Part shown: positions 46,903 through 57,315 of the stretch, piece after piece
Layout: each line of letters starts with the position of its first letter
Position numbering within the stretch: the first letter of the stretch is position 1
Assembly (NCBI GenBank): GCA_963773875.1
Contig: CAVZCV010000015.1
Location: 62,001-126,000 of the forward strand
Length of the DNA stretch: 64,000 nucleotides
Origin: CAVTYH01 sp963773875
GTDB taxonomy: Bacteria; Planctomycetota; Planctomycetia; Pirellulales; JADZDJ01
Direction of reading: 5' to 3'
Notes under the pieces: generated by a model
Seen by the model: the letters and a program-made list of their open reading frames with translations, nothing else
Told to the model about the DNA's origin: nothing
The model's database searches: none
Position numbers and translations under genes: made by a program

Positions 46903-47925
46903 ATGAAAGCACTTTCCCTCGAAGCTCCGAAAACGTGGAAACGAATTGAAGTCGGCGAGCCGCGTGCACCTGCTCCAGACGAGGCGCTGGTGCGCGTGCA
47001 TCGGGTGGGCATTTGCGGCACCGATATCAGCGCTTATTTGGGAAAGATGCCGATTTTTACGTATCCACGCATCCCGGGGCATGAATTGGGCGTGGAAGTC
47101 GTCGCCGTTGGTCCCAATGTAACCAACGTAAAGACGGCTGATCGTTGCTCGGTAGAGCCCTACATCAACGATCCAACAAGCTATGCAAGTCGTCGTGGAC
47201 GCTCGAACTGTTGCGATCGTTTGCAGGTGCTAGGCGTGCATACCGATGGCGGGTTACGGCCCGAATTTATTTTGCCGGCCCGGAAGCTGCACGTTTCTCG
47301 CAAATTAGATTACGAACAACTGGCGCTCGTTGAGACATTGGCCATCGGTTGCCATGCGGTAAATCGGGCCGCACCTAGATCGGACGAAACTTGTTTGATT
47401 ATCGGCGCGGGCCCGATTGGGCTCTCGGTGTTGGAATTCGTCAAGCTTACGCGGGCGAAAATCATTTTGATGGATATGAATGAGCAGCGCATCGAATTCT
47501 GCCGCCATCAAATGGGAATCGAGCACGCAATTCAACCCAGCGATAATGTGGAACAGCAACTGCGTGATTTGACCGATGGACATTTGCCCGACGTCGTGTT
47601 TGATGCCACCGGTTCGAATAAATCGATGTCGCGGGCCTTGGGCTATATCGCCCAAGGCGGCCGCGTTGTCTTTGTCGGCATTACAAGCGACGAAATTTCG
47701 TTCCGGCACGCTGGATTGCATCGGGCGGAAGCGACTCTGCTCTGCTCCCGCAACGCGCTGCCGGACGACTTCACGCGCATTATGCAATTAATTGAAGAAG
47801 GCCGAATCGATACGCGGCCGTGGATCACCCATCGCTGCAAATTCGATGAACTTATTGACCGCTTTCAATCCTACACGTTACCGGAAACACGCTGCATTAA
47901 GGCCATGGTTTCAGTCACTGAGTAA
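46903..47925 (+). CDS. Zinc-type medium-chain alcohol dehydrogenase (sugar/polyol dehydrogenase)
   Basis: This 340-residue MDR-family enzyme shows the catalytic zinc ligands in GICGTDI and IPGHELGVEVV and a Rossmann fold with IIGAGPIGLSVLEFVKL. The structural-zinc lobe is incomplete: the usual Cys cluster is replaced by CSVEPYINDPTSYASRRGRSNCC. Family members oxidise polyols or sugars such as L-threonine, sorbitol, L-idonate or L-fucose. The FucU/RbsD-type mutarotase gene begins 6 bases after this one, so sugar (perhaps fucose-like) catabolism is likely; the substrate is inferred from context only. Confidence 0.82.
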   Translation: MKALSLEAPKTWKRIEVGEPRAPAPDEALVRVHRVGICGTDISAYLGKMPIFTYPRIPGHELGVEVVAVGPNVTNVKTADRCSVEPYINDPTSYASRRGRSNCCDRLQVLGVHTDGGLRPEFILPARKLHVSRKLDYEQLALVETLAIGCHAVNRAAPRSDETCLIIGAGPIGLSVLEFVKLTRAKIILMDMNEQRIEFCRHQMGIEHAIQPSDNVEQQLRDLTDGHLPDVVFDATGSNKSMSRALGYIAQGGRVVFVGITSDEISFRHAGLHRAEATLLCSRNALPDDFTRIMQLIEEGRIDTRPWITHRCKFDELIDRFQSYTLPETRCIKAMVSVTE

Positions 47926-47931
47926 TACCAG

Positions 47932-48378
47932 ATGCTAAAACACCACTTGCTCCAGCCGGAAATCAGTTCGATCCTGGCAAGAGCCGGCCATACTTCGAAA
48001 ATCCTGATCGCCGATGGGAACTATCCGGCGTCCAGCACACTCGGTCCGCGGGCGCAGCTCGTTAGTTTGAATCTGTCGCCAGGTGTGGTCAGTTGCACGC
48101 AGGTCTTGGAGGCAATTGCATCGGCAATTCCTTTGGAGGCAGCCGAAACGATGAAGCCGGACGCAACCGGACCCTATGCAATGAAAACGGATCCGCCAAT
48201 TTGGGATGAGTTCCGCCGCATTCTGCAGGCCGCCAAGAATCCATTGGAACTCAAACCCCTGGAGCGAGCTCAGTTTTACGCTGCCGTGCAATCGCCAGCC
48301 GTCGTGCTAATAATTCACACTGCCGATCAGCGGATTTTCGCCAATTTGCTGCTCACGATCGGCGTGCGGTTAGAATAA
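47932..48378 (+). CDS. fucU: RbsD/FucU-family sugar mutarotase
   Basis: This 148-residue protein of the RbsD/FucU family interconverts sugar anomers (ribose or fucose). The family opening is visible, MLKHHLLQPEISSILARAGHTSKILIADGNYP, with the conserved His in the GHTS segment and Asp in IADGNYP, and the C-terminal YAAVQSPAVVLIIHTADQRIFANLLLTIGV. It starts 6 bases after the dehydrogenase gene stop, so the two are surely co-transcribed. FucU versus RbsD cannot be separated by eye. Confidence 0.82.
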   Translation: MLKHHLLQPEISSILARAGHTSKILIADGNYPASSTLGPRAQLVSLNLSPGVVSCTQVLEAIASAIPLEAAETMKPDATGPYAMKTDPPIWDEFRRILQAAKNPLELKPLERAQFYAAVQSPAVVLIIHTADQRIFANLLLTIGVRLE

Positions 48379-48417
48379 TTCGCATTGTGGCAACGCATTG
48401 ATTCGGGGGAATCACAC

Positions 48418-50268
48418 ATGATAGTAGTCTGCCGTGTTGTTGCGTACGCGCTGCTGACGATCGGCATAGCATCGGCGGAAGAAAAACGCCCGCCACAAAT
48501 CTCACACACGTATCCGCCGTCACAGGACATTCGCAGTCCGGACCGAACGCTGGCGCACGTGGACGACGAAGCAGTTCGCATATTGGCTTACAGTCCCGAC
48601 GGTCGGACGCTGGCCACTGCTGGCGGCGATAAGGTTGTCCGAATCTGGGATGCCCGCACCGGCGAGCAAGGAACCGGCGAGTTGTTGCGAACCATCGAAG
48701 GGTTCGACGACCGGATTAACACGATTGGATTCACGGCTGATGCCAAATCGTTGATTGGCGTACAAGATAATCGTCTGCTGCGGAAAGTTGATCTCACGAA
48801 TTCGAAAAGTACAAGGCGTACGATTGGCGAGAACAACGTACACACTCTTCGAATCAGATCCATTAGCGACGACCCAGGCGCTCGTGTTTGGATTTTGTTG
48901 GGCACAGGGTCGCATCCGTTGATTCTACAGGGGTCTACATATCGCGCACTCGAAGACGAGTCTGATTTAACCAAAAAGAATTTGCCCCGGGGCGACTTTG
49001 CAATTTCCGCATCCGCCCTGTTGCCGGATGACAAGCAGCTTGCGATCGGCACTGAAGGCGGTGAAGTGCAGCTAATTGCTGTCGCAACCGGCGAAGGGCG
49101 AACGCTTGTGAATCATGGCCCTGCCATCAGATCGATTGCGGCAGATAAAGCGCACATTGTGGCCGGATCTTCCGATGGCTATGTGCATGTAATGGATATT
49201 CAGGGTACTGGCGGATCGGAAACTGTACGGAATTTCAAAGCTCACAACGGCCCGGTAAATGCCGTTTCCATTCGCGGCGATCAATTTGCCACGGCTGGCA
49301 GCGATAAACTAGCGAAAGTTTGGGATGTCGCTAGCGGGCAACTGCTCTGCATCCAGCAAGGCCACGATGCGGCTGTTGTTTCGGTTGCCATCAATCCTGC
49401 TCATGGCCAAAAAATGGCCACCGGCGATGGCGCAGGCAATGTGAAATATTGGACGATGCCGCTCACGCCTATTCCGCCTGCGGAGTTGGAAAAAATCAAC
49501 GCTGCGCTGCCGGAAAAAGCAGCCGCGATGCCAAAGCGGCTACGAAAACTGCTCGTGTTCTGGCGGGCCGATGCCATTTTGCACAAAGGCGGCGTACCTG
49601 CGGCAAACAAAGCCATCGAGCTAATGGGTCAGAAAACCGGGGCCTACACAACCGACTTTACTCGTGATTACGAAGCTCTCGATCCGAAAATTCTCGCCGA
49701 GTACGACGGCATCGTGATGAACAGCACCGCGCACCTGGCGATTCCAGAAGCTGCCAAGCAGGCAATTCTGGATTTCGCGAAGAGCGGCAAAGGCGTGATC
49801 GGCATTCATGCGGCCATCGATACCTTTCGCGATTGGCCGGAAGGCGCGGGGATCATCGGCGCCACGTTCGGCGGCCATCCATGGGGACCGTCCGGAAATT
49901 GGGCAATCAAACTCGAAGAGCCGGAGCATCCGCTGCTGCGCGCCTGGGACGGCCAGAATTTCAAAATGCACGACGAAGTTTACGAATTGGCGGAGCCCTA
50001 CTCGCGGACCGATCGTCGTGTGCTGATGTCACTCGACCTATCGGATCCCGCCACCGCCGGCGTGAGTCCGCTGCATCGCGCCGACAAAGATTTCGCCATC
50101 TCATGGATCAAACGTTACGACCAAGGGCGCGTGTTCTTTTGCATGTTCGGCCATATCGGCGAGCCATTTCAAAAGCCGGCGGTCCTGAAATACTATCTCG
50201 ACGGCATCCAATACGCGCTGGGCGATTTAGCGGTCGACGACGCTCCGCGCACGTCGAACAAGCCGTAG
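48418..50268 (+). CDS. WD40-ThuA fusion protein, exported
   Basis: This 616-residue protein has a signal peptide (MIVVCRVVAYALLTIGIASA), an N-terminal WD40 beta-propeller (about residues 45-340; ILAYSPDGRTLATAGGDKVVRIWDARTG, FKAHNGPVNAVSIRGDQFATAGSDKLAKVWDVASGQLL) and a C-terminal ThuA-like domain (about 375-605; LVFWRADAILHKGGVPAANKA, AILDFAKSGKGVIGIHAAIDTF, GATFGGHPWGP, HPLLRAW). ThuA-like domains adopt a glutamine-amidotransferase-like fold and are linked to sugar metabolism. The ATG at 48418 is 37 bases after the fucU gene. It likely belongs to the same unit, but the biochemical role is unknown. Confidence 0.85.
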   Translation: MIVVCRVVAYALLTIGIASAEEKRPPQISHTYPPSQDIRSPDRTLAHVDDEAVRILAYSPDGRTLATAGGDKVVRIWDARTGEQGTGELLRTIEGFDDRINTIGFTADAKSLIGVQDNRLLRKVDLTNSKSTRRTIGENNVHTLRIRSISDDPGARVWILLGTGSHPLILQGSTYRALEDESDLTKKNLPRGDFAISASALLPDDKQLAIGTEGGEVQLIAVATGEGRTLVNHGPAIRSIAADKAHIVAGSSDGYVHVMDIQGTGGSETVRNFKAHNGPVNAVSIRGDQFATAGSDKLAKVWDVASGQLLCIQQGHDAAVVSVAINPAHGQKMATGDGAGNVKYWTMPLTPIPPAELEKINAALPEKAAAMPKRLRKLLVFWRADAILHKGGVPAANKAIELMGQKTGAYTTDFTRDYEALDPKILAEYDGIVMNSTAHLAIPEAAKQAILDFAKSGKGVIGIHAAIDTFRDWPEGAGIIGATFGGHPWGPSGNWAIKLEEPEHPLLRAWDGQNFKMHDEVYELAEPYSRTDRRVLMSLDLSDPATAGVSPLHRADKDFAISWIKRYDQGRVFFCMFGHIGEPFQKPAVLKYYLDGIQYALGDLAVDDAPRTSNKP

Positions 50269-50287
50269 GGAATGAATCGACGAGCGA

Positions 50288-53200
50288 TCAGAGAAGTTCA
50301 GCGTCTATCAGTTCGGCGAGCAAGCCGTCAGTTGCCGAATTCTGCCCCAATCCCTCATTGCCGGCTCCGACAGTCAACTCCGGCGAAGGTGCCCTGGTGG
50401 TGGTAAGGCTTAGCTCCCGATAGAAGTCATCGAGCGGAGAATGATCGATCTTCGATGGCGCAGGCGAATCATTCATATCGTTTTTGGAAGTGTTTAATAA
50501 GGGCTGATCGATTGAGTCGGCGGTCAAAGACGTGGGAAGGGATAGTTCCGATGTTCCGACGAGCAATGGATCGGCTTGCGATGCGACAAACTTGATACCG
50601 CTCGTAGTTGCGGCTGAATTGCTGCCGGTCAGAACAGAATTGCTCAGCACGTGCGGTGAATCTGCTGACAACGCCGCAAGAGGCGCGATTGCTACCATGG
50701 TCGTGTCGGATTCAGACGCGCCAGCACCACCACCGCTGCCTCCCCCGGACTGCTGTGCAATGAGCCGATCGAGCATCGCTTGAATGTCACGGTTAGAAAC
50801 AGCTCCGTCGCCGTTCAGATCGCCGATGGCCACAAGCTGTTCTGGCGTCAAAGACTTGCTTGCCCGATACGCGTTAACGTCTGTAAGTGCATTGAGCATT
50901 GCCGGCAAGTCGTCAGGTGTCAGACCGCCATCGCGATTGAAGTCGCCGGGGAATTGTCCAACTGCGTTTTGAGAAAACGGCGATTCAACCAGTGCACTCC
51001 ATACACCGCCGGTGCTCAGATATCGAGCCTTCACCGTGACATTGCCCGACAGGAGGAACGCACTTGAATAAGTTTTTGCTGTGGTGTTCAGTGCTCCGCC
51101 AATCAGGCGTGGGTCGCTGCCATCAACCGTATAATAAATCGCGCCGCCGCTGTTCGGATTCGTCATCGACAACTTAAAACCGCCCGCATAATTGCCGCCA
51201 AACTGGTTGAAAACCGGTGCGTCGACCGTTGGATACAAACCGTAGTTTTTGAGCTGGGTAAGCACAATGGCAGTACGCTGCGGAAGATACGTGTTCAAGA
51301 TCCAATCGCGCTCTGTAATCCAATCGGCGGGTGTCAGCGGTTGAGTTGGGTAATGCATATCGCCCCAGCGGGCACTCTCGGCGACCATAGCCGCTTGTAT
51401 TTCATCGGCAAGCTCTTGGTAGCGCGGAACTAGTTTCTCAGGTGTCAATATGCCACCATTGAAAAACATTTTTTGAACTTCGTCGGCAAACAGCAACTGG
51501 TATTCGGGATTTGTCTTAAGCGAGGTGTGCGGCTGGCCGGCATTGTCGGAGCCGGTGAAGTCGTTACCCGGCGTCTTGGTGGGATCGAACACATCGGCGT
51601 TGAGCGGCGAACGCGAAAGATTATTGCCTATGGTGTTCTCTGTATCCCAACCGAAGAACTCGAAGCCCGTCGTTGTAGCGGGGTCCGTGCTGCGTGCCGC
51701 GAAGAAATTGTTTCGCGGCCAATCCCAGTTTCCGCCCCAAGCGTTGATAGCGATGTATCGTGCATAGGCAGCGACATCTAACAGAGGTGGTGTCGCTGGA
51801 TTTGGCGTACCGTTGATGTTCTTTCCCTGCAGCTCTTCGTAGGCCGCGAGCGACGTGCCAGCCTCTGCGGCCTTGGCGAGCATCGCATTCCAGGCGGTTA
51901 AATCGCCGTTTTGCACTTCGAATATTCCTCCGCCGCGGTGTACAACGTCGTAGTCTTCCGATTGGCCGCCCAGGTAAGTGGCGGCGAACTCTTCATCGGG
52001 CCGTTCCACGGTGTTGTAAAGTCCCCAATAGATTCCGTTAATATAGAGCTGCACAAATGTGCCATGAACGTTTGGATTGCCGCTATCGCGCTGCAGACTG
52101 CGGTTGAATTCATCGCGAATGTACTGCTCCGTAAAACGCGCAGAATTCCACGAATAGGAATCATTCGCGCCACGCGCAGCACCAACGTGTTGAATTCCTC
52201 GGTTGCGTCGCCGCCGAACAGCGGAAAATCGAGCTTAGTGGGTCCGTAAATGTCTTTGAACAGCACACGAAACGAATGCTTCTGGCTATTGCTGTTCGAA
52301 CGGAAGAAAGCGCCCTGAATTTGAATTCCCGCATTAACTTGAAATTCTGGTGAACCGTCAGTCGTGATGTACTCGATCGATGCAGGCTTCTCCCAGGCAT
52401 CGCCTCGCAATGTCGGATTCGAATAAATGCCGTTCGGACCGAACATATCGCTCACATTCGTCACGATCGAAATCGTGGGTAGCGACAGCAGATCTTGCTT
52501 TAGTTGGGCGGCGTAAATTCCACCAAACAAATCGCCACCTGTTGGATTTCCATTCGCATCGAAATTTCCGACAACGTCCGGGTCCAGACCGTAATCCACT
52601 CCCGTAAAGCTCCCCCACGTCGAAGGAAAGCCCGCATTCAATGTGGCCTGAAAGTTTTGCTGCACAATATCGTTTACAAACAAATAACTTTGAGTATCGA
52701 CATTCGTTGACACGTAGCCGGCCTTGAAGGCCGCGGCTCGAAGAACGGTGGTGTGATTAACGTTGATCGGTCCGACATATAGGGTTCCACTGGCCTCGGT
52801 CGGCACGCTTCCATCGGTCGTATAGTAGATTTGCGCACCAGGGGTAGCCGTGGTAATGGAGACCTGGAACGGTGCATCAAAGAAGCCACGATGGTCGCTG
52901 TAGTTCGTATCTGCCACGAGACCTAGATAGGCATTGCCGTTGGCCGCACCGGGCGTGGGAGTCGTGAAATAGACGTTGCCGGTCGAAACAACATCGGTGG
53001 CAATCAGCTCCGGCAGCACAAACGCATCCGGATCGCTAGCGGCTGCGTTGAGGCATTGAATCGCCAGCACGTTCTGGCCCGGCGTTAGCAATGAAAGGAA
53101 TGACGTGATGTCGAACTCCTCCGCGGTCAGAACTTCATCGCCAATCCGATTGGAGGTCGCAACGGCGTTGTATGTCACAGGCGATCCGATAGCCCCCGGC

Positions 53201-54600
53201 GCATTCTTTCGGGCGATTTCCGTGCCATTCAGGTACGCAACAAACCCATCATCATACCGCATCCGCAGCTTTAATTGATCGAACGATTCTGGATCGCTGA
53301 CATTAAACGTTACGCGAGAATAGAAGTCGGAGTTCACGCCAAGCATCTGGCTCTGGATGTTGGTTCCAAGCAGTTGACTAATGCTCGTGCCGGTACTGCC
53401 AACGAGATCGGATTTCACCGCAAGCCCGCCATTTGCCACATCGCCTACCAGGTGAAACGCGCTACTGAAGCTTGTCAATGTGCCTTGTGCGGAATAGAGC
53501 TTAAGCCATGAACTGCCGGTGCGCTCGAAATGATACAAATTGAGTTCATAAGTTCCGGCAGTATCGAAATTGAATGTGTAAAACTTCTCCGTATTTCCCG
53601 TGCCACTTTGGGTTGCTTGAAAATCGCCGATTTGAAGCAGGTAACCTTCGTTATGATCAAGACCGAAGGTCCAAGCACCTGCCGCTGGAATGGTGATGAG
53701 AGCATGCACCTCGGTCGCGACGTGATTGTAATCTGTCCCGCTAGTCTGACCGGGAAATTCGATCTGCCCGGCAGTGAAGCGAGTTGCATTGCCCGCGCCG
53801 GAATAGTTATTGCGGAAGTTGATCGTCGCGTAGTTTCCTGCCGTTACGCTAGTGTAAGCCGCAGGGTTATCGATGAGAGCCAACACTTCATCGATCGAAT
53901 CGAGCGTGGTTCCGATTGGACTATTGGAGGCCGTATTCGCCTGATACTCTTTGACCTGGAACCCGTTGAAGGTTTGGCCAAAGCCGACAGCGGTTGGTCC
54001 AGAAATCCAGTTGGCATCTGGCGCATAGTTTTGATTCCTCCAGAGCGAATCGTACGTGTTGTGGTTGGCCGACGTCGGCACGATTGTTTTTGCCGTCGAG
54101 CCTTGAGCGACGAGATTCTCAGTCGTCGCGACCTGGCCTGGACCATAGGAAACATTTGGTGACTGCGGCGGAAAAGTCGGCGTGAACTCTTGGATGATAG
54201 ACACGCCATCTGGCGCGATGAGGGCAAGATACTCACCGTCTTTGTCGAGCGCGAAACCAGTGTGCAGTTCTTGCGCAGGATCGCGATCGTTGTGGTCACT
54301 GTCGGCGAAGACGACGAGGAAACCTCCCGCCGCCACTGTGACATTCGGGAACTGCCATTTGGTTTTGTTCGAGGCTTTGTCGGTGAGGTAATAGCCGTTC
54401 AGGCTGCCAGCGGTATCGCCTCGGTTTTGGATTTCTATCCAATCGGGTGTTGCCCCGTAACGATCGTGCAGGCCGCCAGCGTTATCGGCTAAGAATTCGC
54501 TGATAATGAAGTTTGCAGCCAGTGCAAATCGCGGTTCCAATTGTTCGAACCACGCGCCTTTGGCTTGCCACGCAAGGCGAGGCGCAGAGTTTTTCGCCAC
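50288..54600 (-). CDS. Exported CotH-kinase / lamin-tail / dockerin giant, one frameshift
   Basis: The ~1437-residue surface protein begins with a GTG at 54600 preceded by GGGGAG. The N-terminus has the planctomycete-type FEQLEPRFALA motif, then a lamin-tail domain (FIISEFLADNAGG, DWIEIQN), a PA14-like segment (AGAWTFGLDHNEGYLLQIGDF), a discoidin/FN3-type module and a beta-sandwich (ISITTATPGAQIYYTTDGSVPT-like). CotH kinase sequence follows (IQGAFFRSNSNSQKHSFRVLF; after the break GANDSYSWNSARFTEQYIRDEFNR, YINGIYWGLYNTVERPDEEF). A second such sandwich (GAIYYTVDGSDPRL) and a dockerin pair (GDFNRDGGLTPDDLPAML, GDLNGDGAVSNRDIQAML) end the architecture. One missing base near 52175 splits the CotH domain; the two frames overlap. 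CotH domains phosphorylate proteins in Bacillus spore coats. No PEP-CTERM tail is seen. Confidence 0.85.
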
Positions 54601-54777
54601 CGAGATCTCCCCACGACCGCCTCCCCCCAAAAAACAAAATGGCCGAATTGGCCTAACAAGATGCTCACATTCTAAAATCGATATGCGAGAATCGCCAGCC
54701 AAATCTCGACTCGTTGGTTGATTTACAAAGCCTCGCTACGATGACATCTGCTGGCGGCCCCGCGCCCGAACGCACCA

Positions 54778-55410
54778 ATGGATGACTTCCTCCAACGTAT
54801 TTCGGCACAATTGCAACTGCCTTTGCCCGGGGCGGCCGCGCAACGCCTGATGGAGCCGGAGCTGGCATATGGCCGACATGCGGGTCCGCCCCGTCCCGAC
54901 GCGACCCCCGCAGCGGTCGTCGCCATGCTGTATGAGAGCAGCGGGGATTGGAAGTTGCCGCTGATGCGCCGACCGGAGTCGCTTACGCATCACGGCGGTC
55001 AAATCAGCCTGCCCGGCGGAATTGTTGATGTCGGGGAATCGAGCGAGGAAGCAGCGCTGCGCGAACTAGAAGAAGAGTTGGGCATCACTCGCTTCGGAGT
55101 ATTGCTTCTGGGCCAGCTTTCGCCGCTGTACTTATTCGGCAGCAATTTCTTGATTACCCCATGGGTCGCCGCGGTGCGGGCGGAAGTGAAATTTCAACCG
55201 AACGCGGCGGAAGTGGAAGAGGTTTTGGAAATGCCGGTTTTTGATTTAACAAATCCGCTCCTCCGTGGCGAGCACATTGAGCAGCGTGGTACCGTGCGGC
55301 TGCAGGCACCGCACTACCATTGGCGGGGATTCACCATTTGGGGCGCCACAAGCATGATTTTGGCTGAGCTCACGTGTGTAATCGAGCCAATTCTAAGGCC
55401 GCACGACTGA
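54778..55410 (+). CDS. Nudix hydrolase, CoA pyrophosphatase type
   Basis: This 210-residue Nudix enzyme contains the Nudix box GGIVDVGESSEEAALRELEEELGI (G-x5-E-x7-REUxEExGU) at about residues 80-103. The preceding MRRPESLTHHGGQISLPGG matches the CoA/acyl-CoA pyrophosphatase motif (LLTxRSxxLxxHxGxxxFPGG) that distinguishes this group. The enzyme would hydrolyse CoA or related diphosphates to 4-phosphopantetheine and 3',5'-ADP. It starts 177 bases from the CotH gene on the opposite strand. Confidence 0.88.
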   Translation: MDDFLQRISAQLQLPLPGAAAQRLMEPELAYGRHAGPPRPDATPAAVVAMLYESSGDWKLPLMRRPESLTHHGGQISLPGGIVDVGESSEEAALRELEEELGITRFGVLLLGQLSPLYLFGSNFLITPWVAAVRAEVKFQPNAAEVEEVLEMPVFDLTNPLLRGEHIEQRGTVRLQAPHYHWRGFTIWGATSMILAELTCVIEPILRPHD

Positions 55411-55546
55411 CAAATGCGGAAGAATAAGAACCGAAACTAGCAGCGTTTAATTCTTCCGCGATCGAGAGCGGCGGAATGTGTGCCATCATTTCAATAGCAC
55501 GTCTCAAAACAACCCGCTGCAACGCGAAGATCCGTCGCTCGACCAC

Positions 55547-56648
55547 ATGGCCGCTATGCGCATTTTTCGCATTGAGTCGATCGACGAATTCCGGAGTTCC
55601 GCTGCCAAGTGGAACGATCTATGGCTGCGCACTGCCGACGCTCTACCGACGGGTAGGGCTGAGCTGATTGACCAATGGCTGGATCATTTTGCGCCAAATG
55701 CGCCATTCGTGGCATTAGTGGCAGAACAAGATGAACGATTCATCGCCGCCATTCCACTAGTGGAGCGACGAGTTGCTCGGATGATTCGCGTCGGTTCCTT
55801 ACCTCGAAACGATTGGTGTTGGGCCGGTCACTTGCTCGTCGATCTTTCGGCCGATGTTTCGCAGGCTTTGGGATTAATCGCCAGCGAAATCCAACAACTA
55901 CCCTGGCAGCTGCTATGGTTCGATACAGTACCGCTCGAACAGCGCGGCTGGAGATGTTTCATACAGAACCTCAACACGGCTGGTTTGGGGTACAAAGCCG
56001 ACGAACGCTTTCAAATTGGCACAGTTGAAATTGACTTGCTTGCGTCGTGATTGGCAAGCCTACCAAGCTTCGTGGTCAGGCAATCATCGGCGCCATATGC
56101 GAAAGGCGCTGCGGCGGGCCGAAAAAGAGGGCGGCGTGCAATTGGACGTGCGACGTCCTCAAACGGCCGAGGAGGTGCGGCAGCTCTTGTCGGAAGGCTT
56201 CGAAGTTGAGCATCGCAGCTGGAAGGGCCAAACCGGCAGCTCCGTTTTTGCCTCACCACAGGTATTCGATTTCCATGTCCGCCAGGCTACTTGTTTGGCA
56301 CAACACGGACTTTTGGAATTGACTTTTTTGCGCCACGGCAGCAAACCGATCGCATTTGAATATGGCTGGTCGACTGGCGGCGTTTACTACACGCCCAAAG
56401 TCGGATTTGACGAAGGGTATTCGCGTTTCACGCCTGGACAGTTGCTACGTTATCTCGTTTTAGAGAAGGCGTTCGCCAATGAGCAACTAGATACGATCGA
56501 TTATTTGGGCCCGCTTTCGGACGCGACCGCAAAATGGATCACTAGTAGCTATCCTGTCAGCCGGCTAATTGTCGCCACTGGGAAGTTGGGCCGTAGTTTG
56601 CTATGGTCGGGTGGTAAGCTCCTGCCCCCTCTCCACGCTGTTTCATAG
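55547..56648 (+). CDS. FemAB/GNAT-like acetyltransferase, one frameshift
   Basis: The product is a FemAB-related or CelD/BcsL-type GNAT acyltransferase of about 366 residues. The first part (MAAMRIFRIESIDEFRS, PFVALVAEQDERFIAAIPLV, NDWCWAGHLLVD) is followed in another frame by RDWQAYQASWSGNHRRHMRKALRRAEKEGG, EVEHRSWKGQTGSSVFASPQVFDFH, LLELTFLRHGSKPIAFEYGW and FTPGQLLRYLVLEKAF. The break is near 56040, where TTGACTTGCTTGCGTCGTGA appears; one extra or missing base rejoins the frames. These proteins transfer acyl or amino-acid groups onto cell-surface glycans or peptides. The start may lie earlier (GTG at 55478). Confidence 0.75.
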
Positions 56649-56655
56649 TCGACCC

Positions 56656-57315
56656 ATGCCGCCGCGTTCGCTGCGTGCCGTTGTGTTTGATCTCGACGGC
56701 CTTTTGTTCAACACCGAAGAGTTGTATCAATTCGTGGGTGGCGAATTGCTGCGACGCCGCGGCAAGGTCTGGGACGCGGAATTACTTCGGCAAATCATGG
56801 GTCGCCCGCAACGCGTCGTGTTGCAATTGATGATCGATTACCATTCACTCGACGCCACGGTCGACATACTTGCGCAGGAAACCACGGAAGTCTTCTCGAT
56901 GATCTTGCACGAGCGACTCGAAACGATGCCAGGCGCCCCGGAACTGCTCGACGCATTGGAAATAGCTGGAATTCCGAAAGCCATTGCCACAAGCAGCAAT
57001 CGAAAATTCACCGAAAATGTTCTGGGGCAATTTCAATTTGCCCCGCGCTTCCGGTTTATTTTGACCGGCGAGGATGTAACTCACGGCAAGCCGGATCCTG
57101 AAATTTATCAGACGGCTGCCCGCAATTTTGGCCTCGCTCCCAGCGAAATGATGGTGCTTGAGGATAGTGAGAACGGATGTCGCGCCGCGGTCGCTGCCGG
57201 CGCCTTTGCCGTCGCAGTGCCCGCCGGACACAGTCGGAATCACAAATTCCCCGGTGCGGCATTTGAGGCCGAAACACTACGCGACGTCCGAATTTATGAC
57301 GCCCTTGGCATTTGA
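56656..57315 (+). CDS. HAD-superfamily hydrolase
   Basis: This 219-residue enzyme is of the beta-phosphoglucomutase/phosphatase type. Motif I is AVVFDLDGLLFNTEE (nucleophile Asp), motif II is AIATSSN, motif III is the lysine in HGKPDPEIY and motif IV is MMVLEDSENG. A cap domain occupies residues 20-85. Likely substrates are small sugar phosphates. The ATG at 56656 fits. Its end overlaps the start of folC by 20 bases, so the two are translationally coupled. Confidence 0.88.
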   Translation: MPPRSLRAVVFDLDGLLFNTEELYQFVGGELLRRRGKVWDAELLRQIMGRPQRVVLQLMIDYHSLDATVDILAQETTEVFSMILHERLETMPGAPELLDALEIAGIPKAIATSSNRKFTENVLGQFQFAPRFRFILTGEDVTHGKPDPEIYQTAARNFGLAPSEMMVLEDSENGCRAAVAAGAFAVAVPAGHSRNHKFPGAAFEAETLRDVRIYDALGI

